In this document: one piece after another, positions 42,503 through 49,746 of the stretch
Position numbering within the stretch: position 1 is the stretch's first letter
Layout: each line of letters opens with the position of its first letter
NCBI GenBank assembly: GCA_029262005.1
Contig: JAJDAG010000038.1
Span: 1 to 64,000 of the forward strand
Reading direction: 5' to 3'
Source of the DNA: Candidatus Zhuqueibacterota bacterium
Lineage (GTDB): Bacteria > Zhuqueibacterota > Zhuqueibacteria > Oceanimicrobiales > Oceanimicrobiaceae
Length of the DNA: 64,000 bases
The notes under the pieces: generated by a model
Database searches by the model: none
The model's input: only the letters and a program-made list of their open reading frames with translations
Told to the model about the DNA's origin: nothing
Program-made: the position numbers and the translations under genes

Positions 42503-44071
42503 TTGACTACGAAGACTGACAAACAAAATGAATACGACGCTATCGTCATTGGTAGCGGTTTCGGTGGGTGCATGACCGCGCATGCGCTGGTCAATGCCGG
42601 TAAGAAAGTGCTTATGTTGGAGCGCGGCGACTGGGTAGAACGCGGCGAGCACAATTGGTCGATGGCTGGCTCCCTGGATTTGACGCCACATTATTCAAAA
42701 GAAATTCCATATCGCGTTTTGGCCGGCGGTAACAGTCCGGTGATGGGTGCTTGTACTTGTGTTGGCGGCCCGTCTGTTTTTTATGGCGCAGTTTCAATGC
42801 GATTTCGCGAGGCGGATTTTGCGCCTACCGATGAAATTGTGGCTGAATCGGGCGCAGAGTGGCCGTTAAAATATAAGGACTTGGAGCAGTACTACACACG
42901 CGCTGAAGAGATTGTCGGTATTGCGGGTGATGCCGGGGCAGACCCAACTGAACCCCCGCGTTCAAAGCCGTACACGCAAGGCGTTGGCCCACTTGCAGAT
43001 ACATCTAAAATGATTCAGGCCGCGGCCGAGTCTTTGAACTTGCACCCGTTCAGAATGCCGCTTGCAATCAACTATGCAAATAATAATGGTCGCGCCGGGT
43101 GCACGGCTTGCCCGACTTGCGATACTTTTGCTTGTGCGATTCAAGCGAAAAATGATTTGGCCACCACGGTTATTCCGAGGCTGCTGGAAAAGGGCATGAC
43201 GCTCAAAACCAATACCATTGCCACTCATTTACGCCCTGAAAATGATGCAATCTCCGAAGTGGTTTGTTTCGATAGAAATAAAAATACGGAAGTTCGCTAT
43301 TCAAGTAAAGTCGTGATTTTATCTGCCGGCGCGTTGGCCTCTCCGCATTTGTTGCTTGCCTCCGGACTTGAAAAATTGAATCCTGGCGGACAGAATGTTG
43401 GCCGTTATCTTATGCGTCACTGCAATGCGATTGCATTTGGATTCTTCATAAAACAACCAAATCCCAAAGACGAATTTCATAAACAACTGGCTGTTCATGA
43501 TTATTATTTCGGGCACGAAACAGTCGAAAGCCCAAAAGGCAAGCTTGGCAGTATGCAGCAGTTGCAGACGCCGCCCATCGGCCTTGTGCAATCCATGGTT
43601 CCCTGGCCGTTTGGAAAATTGTTGGGACTGGGGGTGCCACATCTCACCGGGCTGTTGGTGATGGCTGAGGACCAGCCTCGTTTTGATAACAGACTCACAC
43701 TGGATGCAAGTGCAGTCGATAGATTTGGCTTGCCGCAACTTTTGGTTACGCACAATCACACTGAACGGGACTATGCTGCCAGGGAAGCGCTCTTGCAAAA
43801 AGCCGGGACGATTCTGAAAAAAGCCGGCGCGCTTTTTTGTTACAACCACAAAATTAAAACGTTTTCACACGCAGTGGGCACGGTGCGAATGGGCAACGAT
43901 CCGCAAAACTCTGCACTTGATGAGAATTGTCAATTCCGCGGGTTGAAGAATTTATTTGTTGTTGATGGCAGTTTTATGCCGACCTCTGGCGGGCTGAACC
44001 CGAGTCTGACCATTTCTGCAAACGCGTTGCGGGTCGGAGATTATCTCACAAATGCGTCGAACCTCTTCTAA
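42503..44071 (+). CDS. GMC-family FAD-dependent oxidoreductase
   Basis: The 522-residue flavoprotein has the dinucleotide fold IVIGSGFGGCMTAHAL and the GMC segment LAGGNSPVMGACTCVGGPSVFYGA. The C-terminal active-site region HAVGTVRMGNDPQNS and GLKNLFVVDGSFMPTSGGLNPSLTI completes it. These enzymes oxidise alcohols or sterol-like substrates. A cysteine-rich insert (GCTACPTCDTFACA, about 200-215) is typical of the cholesterol-oxidase/glucose-methanol-choline branch in these phyla. The start appears to be TTG 42503, with only a weak ribosome site. It is the first of three genes (gaps 9 and 66 bases). Confidence 0.88.
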   Translation: MTTKTDKQNEYDAIVIGSGFGGCMTAHALVNAGKKVLMLERGDWVERGEHNWSMAGSLDLTPHYSKEIPYRVLAGGNSPVMGACTCVGGPSVFYGAVSMRFREADFAPTDEIVAESGAEWPLKYKDLEQYYTRAEEIVGIAGDAGADPTEPPRSKPYTQGVGPLADTSKMIQAAAESLNLHPFRMPLAINYANNNGRAGCTACPTCDTFACAIQAKNDLATTVIPRLLEKGMTLKTNTIATHLRPENDAISEVVCFDRNKNTEVRYSSKVVILSAGALASPHLLLASGLEKLNPGGQNVGRYLMRHCNAIAFGFFIKQPNPKDEFHKQLAVHDYYFGHETVESPKGKLGSMQQLQTPPIGLVQSMVPWPFGKLLGLGVPHLTGLLVMAEDQPRFDNRLTLDASAVDRFGLPQLLVTHNHTERDYAAREALLQKAGTILKKAGALFCYNHKIKTFSHAVGTVRMGNDPQNSALDENCQFRGLKNLFVVDGSFMPTSGGLNPSLTISANALRVGDYLTNASNLF

Positions 44072-44080
44072 CCGGAGGGT

Positions 44081-45079
44081 ATGAAATTGAGCCAAGAAAA
44101 AGTCTTGAACCTTGCGTTTCTCGGTTGTGGTTTTGCAACACATCTTCATAGTAAAACGTTGTCTGGTTTTGGTGGTCGTGTGCATTGCCACTATGCCAGC
44201 CGGGATATTGCCAAGGCAGAATCTTACAACATTAAATATAAAGGAGATGGTGCATTTGCATCCTACGAGGCTGCCATACAGTCCGATAGAATTGATGCCG
44301 TCCTGGTTGCCACACCGCCGGTTCAGCACCTTGGCCTGACTTTGTCGGCGCTGCGGGCTGGAAAACATGTTATTGTAGAAAAGCCACCTTTTTTAACTAC
44401 CAGAGATTTTGACAGGGTGATTAATGAGCAGAAGAAAAGTGGCAAACAGGTTTTTGTTGCAGAGAATTATTTTTACAAGCCGCTACTAAGGCAATTGCGT
44501 CAACTCATCCAGTCTGGCATTATCGGGGATATTCTTTTTGTGAATGCCAACGCGCTCAAGGAGCAAAAAATTACAGATTGGCGTGATAATGCCGAACTTT
44601 CCGGCGGCGGTGCCTTGTTTGAAGGCGGTATTCATTGGGTCAACTTCGTTGCAAATCTTGGTTTGACCCTTGATTCGGTGCATGGGTTTCGGCCTGGCTC
44701 GCATGCAGGTATGGACAGAAGCATGCTTGTGGGCTTGCGCTATGCCGAGGGCGCTGTTGGCACACTTTTTTATTCGTGGGAAACGCCATCTCTTTTTAAA
44801 GGGCTGCGAATGTCCAAGATTTACGGTAGAAAAGGCAGCATCACATTTGAGTCCAATGGTATTTTTATGATTGTGCGTGGCACGAAGAAGCGGTTTATCC
44901 TGCCTGGATTCAAAGATATTGCCGGCTACAAAGGCATGTTCAGTGATTTTATCACAGCTATGCAGGAAGGCCGACCGGCCGTGTTTACACTTGAAATGGC
45001 GCGTAACGATCTTCAAACAATAGAGCAAGTCTACGCTTCGGTTAAATCGGCAACAAAAGAAAAGAAAACTTCCAATTAA
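44081..45079 (+). CDS. Gfo/Idh/MocA-family oxidoreductase
   Basis: The 332-residue NAD(P)-dependent oxidoreductase starts with the nucleotide fold NLAFLGCGFATHLHS and has the family motif VIVEKPPFLTTRDFDRVI (EKP lysine). A C-terminal substrate domain with GGALFEGGIHWVNF follows. These enzymes act on sugars, inositols or related polyols, and the exact substrate cannot be told. GGAGGGT precedes ATG 44081, 9 bases after the GMC gene stop, so the two are surely cotranscribed and may act on the same compound. Confidence 0.9.
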   Translation: MKLSQEKVLNLAFLGCGFATHLHSKTLSGFGGRVHCHYASRDIAKAESYNIKYKGDGAFASYEAAIQSDRIDAVLVATPPVQHLGLTLSALRAGKHVIVEKPPFLTTRDFDRVINEQKKSGKQVFVAENYFYKPLLRQLRQLIQSGIIGDILFVNANALKEQKITDWRDNAELSGGGALFEGGIHWVNFVANLGLTLDSVHGFRPGSHAGMDRSMLVGLRYAEGAVGTLFYSWETPSLFKGLRMSKIYGRKGSITFESNGIFMIVRGTKKRFILPGFKDIAGYKGMFSDFITAMQEGRPAVFTLEMARNDLQTIEQVYASVKSATKEKKTSN

Positions 45080-45145
45080 GGAGTTCTGCCGGCGTTGCAA
45101 GCGCTTGTTCATTTTTATTTAGACTTCAAATATCTGGAGGGATGA

Positions 45146-45967
45146 ATGGAGTATATTATTGCTTTAATTGTTGGTTTGTGTGCGGGCCTGCACACATCGA
45201 CATGGGGAATGTACAAAGATGTGCCGTATGAAGGTTTTACCTGGCCGAGATATTTTCGCAGTACAGTCATCAGCGCTTTGGCTGCCATGGCTGTGGTGAA
45301 ATTCACAGACCTGGATGTGACTATGGCTTCAGGCATGATTGTTTTGTTCGCCTTTACCTATGTTATCGAGCGTGCTTTTGTCGAATATTGGAAAACGTTT
45401 CTGCGTGTACAGGATCAATCAAAGTTTTTTATTCCAATGCAATTTAGTGTTGGCGGTAATGTGGTTAAAAGTAATGCAGTTAGATTGGCGGCCGCGGCGG
45501 CTTATTTGGCAGGTGTGGTTCTCGTCGTTTGGGGTGTCTCGTATTTGCAGACAGCCAACTTTGGCTTAAACGGACTTATGACTGTTTTGGTTCTCGGTAG
45601 TATTGGCGGCTGGATTTCGGCGTTTGGCGGCGCATGGAAGGATGCGCCAAAAGAAGGTTTTGAAACGCTGAAGTTTTTCCGCAGCCCCGGCATGGCTTTG
45701 TCTTACGCTTTCGTGCTGGCAAATTTTACAGATAATTATTTATTCATTGTGTTTGGTGCGCTAGGCATGACCATTGCCACCATTGAGACTTATAAAACAT
45801 TTTTCTTTCCGAGCAGGCCGCGCGGTAAATTTTCCGGCAAGGAAATTCAGTTTCCCGGCATGCTGAAAAAGAGGCAGCGCTTTGTGCCGCTGTATGTGGT
45901 AATCTGGATTGCGATTATTGTGACAACGATTGTGGCTTTTGTTCAGCCGCATCAGGGGTTGGTTTAG
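45146..45967 (+). CDS. Membrane protein with an internal two-fold repeat
   Basis: The 273-residue protein has about 8 hydrophobic helices. Two halves share a motif: WGMYKDVPYEGFTWPRYFRS at 20-39 and GAWKDAPKEGFETLKFFRS at about 163-181. Each is followed by a helix ending KFTD or NFTD. The duplicated KDxPxEGF loop looks functional, but I do not recognise a named family. CTGGAGGG lies 6 bases before ATG 45146. As third gene of the GMC-Gfo operon it could transport or sense the same substrate. Its stop overlaps the convergent NFACT-R gene by 4 bases. Confidence 0.8.
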   Translation: MEYIIALIVGLCAGLHTSTWGMYKDVPYEGFTWPRYFRSTVISALAAMAVVKFTDLDVTMASGMIVLFAFTYVIERAFVEYWKTFLRVQDQSKFFIPMQFSVGGNVVKSNAVRLAAAAAYLAGVVLVVWGVSYLQTANFGLNGLMTVLVLGSIGGWISAFGGAWKDAPKEGFETLKFFRSPGMALSYAFVLANFTDNYLFIVFGALGMTIATIETYKTFFFPSRPRGKFSGKEIQFPGMLKKRQRFVPLYVVIWIAIIVTTIVAFVQPHQGLV

Positions 45968-46335
45968 CTCGCCTCAGGCATTAGTTGCGGATAGACCATC
46001 AGTTTTTTTGCTTGTTTTATTGTAACCGAACCTGGTTTTGCTTTTGGTGGTTTTGCGACCTGCTTAATCAGGCAGTGGTGTACCGCAACTTTGCCGCCAT
46101 CCCGCATTTTGGAAAAATAGGCTGCGAGCCCCGCTGCCTCTAGCAGGCTCCCTCGATCGGGTTTGACTTTTGCTTCGCCGCAACGCAGGACAACATGACT
46201 TCCGGGCGCACCATTTACATGCATCCAAATATCATTGGGATGACTGACGCGAAATGTAAGTTCATCATTGCTGAAGTCATCCTGACCTACCAGTATTTCA
46301 ATACCTGTGCTACTTATGAATTTTTTTATTTTCAC
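45964..46335 (-). CDS. Stand-alone NFACT-R (DUF814) domain protein
   Basis: The 123-residue protein is a single NFACT-R domain, the C-terminal RNA-binding part of RqcH/Rqc2/FbpA proteins. It shows EILVGQDDFSNDELTFRVSH, DIWMHVNGAPGSHVVLR and GGKVAVHHCLIKQVAKP. Full NFACT proteins rescue stalled large ribosomal subunits; the stand-alone form is common but poorly characterised. No full-length rqcH is in the window. Convergent with the membrane protein gene. Confidence 0.88.
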   Translation of the reverse strand: MKIKKFISSTGIEILVGQDDFSNDELTFRVSHPNDIWMHVNGAPGSHVVLRCGEAKVKPDRGSLLEAAGLAAYFSKMRDGGKVAVHHCLIKQVAKPPKAKPGSVTIKQAKKLMVYPQLMPEAS

Positions 46336-46530
46336 TTGACTGATTCGGTAACCGTGAAAATTAATTGTTGTAAATTCAACAAAAGAAACAATAAGTTATG
46401 TTTAGCCGAAAATTCTGAGTTTGCTGTTAGTCCAAACCCATTTTTCAGGGAGCGGAACTGAAGCGTGACTATTTATCTGAAATAAAAACAACTGTTGATG
46501 TCAAAGTGTCGGAATGCTTCCAGATGTTTT

Positions 46531-47118
46531 TTATTTTTTGCTTTCAGTGTGCATCATTTGGACCCGCTGCTTCACTGTGTTCAGGTGATGCAGGTTGTGG
46601 TAAATTGTGAAAAGGAGCATCTCACGCACGGACAATTTGCCGAGTAATGGGTGTGGCAGCAGATGTTTGTCCAACTGGCGATTTGACCATTTCTGTATGA
46701 CTTTGCTAAGATTATGTCCTGTCTTTTGCCATTTCAGCAGGAGGTCTTTGCGTACAGCTTCAGCCTCGGCCTGTGATGCTGGAAGTTCTTTAAGGGGTGG
46801 TGCAAAACGGCCTGCCCCGGCTCCCTGGCTGAGTACCGTCAAATATGCCTCCTGAATTTGGTGGTATTGCTTCGAAGGCAGATCTGATTTACCAAATGCT
46901 GCTGCCAAAATAAATTTGGGTAATCGCATTGCCTGGTACAATGGCCCGGCTGATTTTATCAAATGCTGAAGCGTGTCGCAGGCTGACCACTTCCCCTGCG
47001 GACGAGTAAAAAAATCGTCAAGAGATAATCCTTTCATTGCTATCCTGAATTCCTGAGTCACTTTATCGAGCGCTACAAGAATTTTTTTACGCGAATATAA
47101 ATTCTCGATTTGTTCCAA
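46531..47118 (-). CDS. DinB-superfamily four-helix protein
   Basis: The 195-residue protein matches the DinB/YfiT metal-dependent hydrolase-like fold. It has GKWSACDTLQHLIKSAGPLY (first His ligand) and MLLFTIYHNLHHLNTVKQRV (HxxHH pair). Such proteins bind a divalent metal and often act in thiol conjugation or stress. The start is TTG 47118: AAGGAG lies 9 bases upstream, and an upstream ATG is out of frame. A good minus-strand promoter lies at 47168-47196. Confidence 0.85.
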   Translation of the reverse strand: MEQIENLYSRKKILVALDKVTQEFRIAMKGLSLDDFFTRPQGKWSACDTLQHLIKSAGPLYQAMRLPKFILAAAFGKSDLPSKQYHQIQEAYLTVLSQGAGAGRFAPPLKELPASQAEAEAVRKDLLLKWQKTGHNLSKVIQKWSNRQLDKHLLPHPLLGKLSVREMLLFTIYHNLHHLNTVKQRVQMMHTESKK

Positions 47119-47167
47119 AACGGCATTCTCCTTTCCTCCCCTTTTCTTGACGTTAAGTTAACTTTGT

Positions 47168-47196
47168 AACATATTCAGCGAATGTGAGATTGTCAA
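47168..47196 (-). promoter_or_regulatory. Promoter of the DinB-family gene with adjacent dyad
   Basis: On the minus strand TTGACA (47191-47196) and TATGTT (47168-47173) are separated by 17 bases. The predicted start point falls at the perfect dyad GTTAAGTTAAC (47152-47162), a possible operator. The remainder of the gap up to 47478 shows no convincing gene or RNA. Confidence 0.65.
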
Positions 47197-47478
47197 GAGG
47201 AAAAAAGCAGACATTGCGGAGGACTTCGCCTCAATCTTGGAAAACGTGCAAATAAGTACCTAAGAGTGGTGTTCTATTGTAATTTGATTTTGTTTCTTTC
47301 GAAGGCGTTAGAGAATACCGCCCGGGGTACAGTCGGTTATGTTGTCACGGGATTGGTTTGCCGTTCGAGAGTCTGTTTATTTGCAGATGAAAAGCAAAAA
47401 CGGGTTGTAGATATGCGCTTTTGTGGATGGGAAATGCGGGGTCGCTTCTGCAGGAAGTGGCCTGAAGAGTGGCGGGCA

Positions 47479-47817
47479 TCAGCGCCCGTACGCCGCAATC
47501 AAGGATTCAATCGCCCGAGTGGTTTCGTTTTGTGTCTGTTGAATTTTGAAGCCTGTGTTGTAAAAGCCTGGGTCAAATTTTTTAGCACTCCAGAGGCTTT
47601 CTGCTTCAAACGTGATACTATCTGTTTCAGGGATATCTTCCGGAAGCTGTATTTTCATTGTGTAAGTGCGTTTGGTTGCAAGATTTTCCTCGTTCATCAG
47701 CAGGAATCCTTCTACATGAATATCGAGAACTTGTCCCATGAGTTCGTCATTGTCGGCGCTGTGCACATTGAGAAAACAGGAAAGCCGGTTGCGTTTTAGG
47801 CGTCTTTTCTCAAGCAT
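47479..47817 (-). CDS. PilZ-domain protein
   Basis: A 112-residue protein with a PilZ-type beta-barrel. The N-terminal basic motif is RRLKRNRLSCFLNV (RxxxR), and VLDIHVEGFLLMN stands in the place of the DxSxxG motif, here degenerate (DIHVEG). SxxxG-type residues are partly lost, so cyclic di-GMP binding is uncertain. The family binds cyclic di-GMP to control motility or exopolysaccharide. GAGGAG lies before ATG 47817 and overlaps the upstream in-frame TTG at 47832, so 47817 is the start. Confidence 0.8.
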   Translation of the reverse strand: MLEKRRLKRNRLSCFLNVHSADNDELMGQVLDIHVEGFLLMNEENLATKRTYTMKIQLPEDIPETDSITFEAESLWSAKKFDPGFYNTGFKIQQTQNETTRAIESLIAAYGR

Positions 47818-47957
47818 TTTGACGCTCCTCAATATAGGTATGTGTGCTTGATTGAAAACATATCGACAATGTGGCGCGGTACCTCAACCTGCATTTCTAA
47901 TTTTTCACAAGTAAAAACAAAGAGCCGTATTTTGAACCCTGCACAGCGAGCCTGTTC

Positions 47958-48374
47958 TTATTCCGGATCTGTTTTTTCAGAAGAAGAAATGCGAGCATCT
48001 TCCCATTGCAAAAAAAGGACAATATCGCGCTTTATGGATTTTAGAACAAAGCCAATAACGGTGGCGTCGTCGAGGTAACCGCTACCAGGTATGAAATCGG
48101 GGACAATATCGAATGGATTAACAAAGTAGACGATGGCGGCAATTACAAACAGGAGTGTTTGCCAGGGAATGGCATAATCTCCGCGAATCCAGACTTTCAT
48201 TAAGCGAAACAGCGCCTGCAAATCTTCCCAAATATTTTTCAGTGTGGTTTGATGTCGTTCTGCTTTGGCAATTGCCGCGCTAAGGAGGTGCTCGGCCTTG
48301 TCCTTATCTTCAATGTATTCTTGTGCGGTCCTGCTCGCAGTGTCGAACCCGTCTGGCTTGCTGTTTTTTTTCAT
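47958..48374 (-). CDS. YkvA/DUF1232 family protein
   Basis: The 138-residue protein has a helical N-terminal half and a DUF1232 segment in its C-terminal half. That segment is one hydrophobic helix (QTLLFVIAAIVYFVNPFD) followed by IVPDFIPGSGYLDDATVIGF, the family hallmark. Function unknown; members are small inner-membrane proteins. It lies 140 bases upstream (in transcription) of the PilZ gene, so the two could be cotranscribed. Confidence 0.88.
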   Translation of the reverse strand: MKKNSKPDGFDTASRTAQEYIEDKDKAEHLLSAAIAKAERHQTTLKNIWEDLQALFRLMKVWIRGDYAIPWQTLLFVIAAIVYFVNPFDIVPDFIPGSGYLDDATVIGFVLKSIKRDIVLFLQWEDARISSSEKTDPE

Positions 48375-48511
48375 TGTCGTGTTCCACCATGTTTAAAGGT
48401 GCTGCATTTCACTGTCCTGTCAGGTTTGAATAACCGGGTGCTCAGCATATTTGTGGTTCTGTGTGGCTCCAATTGTTATCAATCACGCGCCAAGGGCTTT
48501 TTGTTTTACAA

Positions 48512-48703
48512 CTACCGCCTAAGAGCCAACGCCATTAAACCAATATAAAGGTTCACCTCCGCAAAGTAAAGAATTTCATGCGCCGCCATATTGCCGTCCG
48601 GCTGATAATCATCAATCTCGTTTGTTTCAGTGTAAATGAAATTGACTTCTTGCAATTCTCCGGATCTTTTTTGGACATGGTGAAACGATGTCTGTAAAAT
48701 CAT
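48512..48703 (-). CDS. Possible small hypothetical protein in a 470-bp gap
   Basis: The stretch 48375-48846 has no strong gene. A 63-codon minus-strand frame encodes MILQTSFHHVQKRSGELQ at its start and ends in NLYIGLMALALRR. It has no recognised family and no clear ribosome site, so it may be non-coding. I report it only because nothing else fills the interval. Confidence 0.22.
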   Translation of the reverse strand: MILQTSFHHVQKRSGELQEVNFIYTETNEIDDYQPDGNMAAHEILYFAEVNLYIGLMALALRR

Positions 48704-48846
48704 ACATTTGGGTAAAGTGTTATTCGTTGTTATTCGATATTATAATTGGATGTAAGCACAATGGCTGCGGCGATAATAAGGGTTGGATGCCTTGTAGTCA
48801 CCAACAAACTGACGTGTATGATTTTTACCTTTGATATGTGGTTTCC

Positions 48847-49725
48847 ATGGACCTGACAGAGATAAGAGATTACCAGGTAGACGGAAAAATATGCAATAAG
48901 CTCTGCTTCAGCCTTTATGAGGGAATGAGCCGTTTGACAGGAGAAAAACGCTTTCTCAAGGTTCTTGACGAAGCCCTGAGTAAAGATGAAACCTGTGTTT
49001 TTGATTACCTGAACGGAGCTCGTTTAAGCAGCTTGCTTGAGTGCAATCAGGTCTGCAGGGTGTACCATTACGGCAAGGAAGCCGGCCATTATGTGATCGT
49101 TTCGGAGCACGTAGCTGAAAAATCGCTGAGTTTGTTTCTACAGGAGCAATTCCCTCTGGACATGAAGCATGTGACGGATATCATCAACAATATTGCCAGG
49201 ACGCTGAGAGAGGTTCACTTGCGTGGCCTGGTGCACAGTGTGCTTAACCCGAGTTGTATTTTTGTCAACGAAGAAGGGTATGTTAAACTTGATGATTTTG
49301 GCTACAATTGGGCTGTGCCGTATTTGTTCCAGCGAGAAGAACCGGAATCTACTTACCTTTCACACTATCTTTCACCCGAAGTCTATTTTCATCGTGGTAG
49401 AATTGATGGCCGGGCTGATATCTACTCGCTTGGTGTTGTTTTCCTGCAACTCCTCACAGATAATTTTAGTCTCAACGGACATGTTAATGCCACTTTTAAA
49501 CACTCTTTACTGTTGGCCACCATGCATAAAGCAAAACGGATTTACCCGAAAAACGCAGAGCAAATCGAGAAAATTCTCACAAGAGCGTTAAGTCTTAATC
49601 CGGGAGACCGGTATCAAAACATGAATGAGTTTGCTGCTGCCATGAAGGTGCTTAAACCTGAAATGCCGGCGGTTGGTGCCATCTACCTAAAAGTAAAAAA
49701 AAGCCCAAAGAGACCCGGTTCATGA
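48847..49725 (+). CDS. Serine/threonine-kinase-like protein lacking the catalytic aspartate
   Basis: The 292-residue protein is a kinase domain only. It has the ATP-lysine region RFLKVLD, and the catalytic loop reads HSVLNPSCIF (130-139) instead of HRDxKPxN. DFG is kept (LDDFGY, D150). YLSPEVYF and DIYSLGVVFLQLL mark the activation-segment end and helix F. No glycine loop, membrane helix or extra domain is visible. It could be a pseudokinase that still binds nucleotide. It resembles the kinase part of the protein at 26475. ATG 48847 is preferred; GTG 48838 would add three residues. Confidence 0.78.
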   Translation: MDLTEIRDYQVDGKICNKLCFSLYEGMSRLTGEKRFLKVLDEALSKDETCVFDYLNGARLSSLLECNQVCRVYHYGKEAGHYVIVSEHVAEKSLSLFLQEQFPLDMKHVTDIINNIARTLREVHLRGLVHSVLNPSCIFVNEEGYVKLDDFGYNWAVPYLFQREEPESTYLSHYLSPEVYFHRGRIDGRADIYSLGVVFLQLLTDNFSLNGHVNATFKHSLLLATMHKAKRIYPKNAEQIEKILTRALSLNPGDRYQNMNEFAAAMKVLKPEMPAVGAIYLKVKKSPKRPGS

Positions 49726-49746
49726 CCCTTTGAGCCCGCTCCCGGT

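Noticed and set aside
47266-47799. A 177-codon plus-strand frame
   Set aside because: It lies antisense to the PilZ gene, which has a clear domain and ribosome site; the plus-strand frame has Cys-rich low-quality composition.
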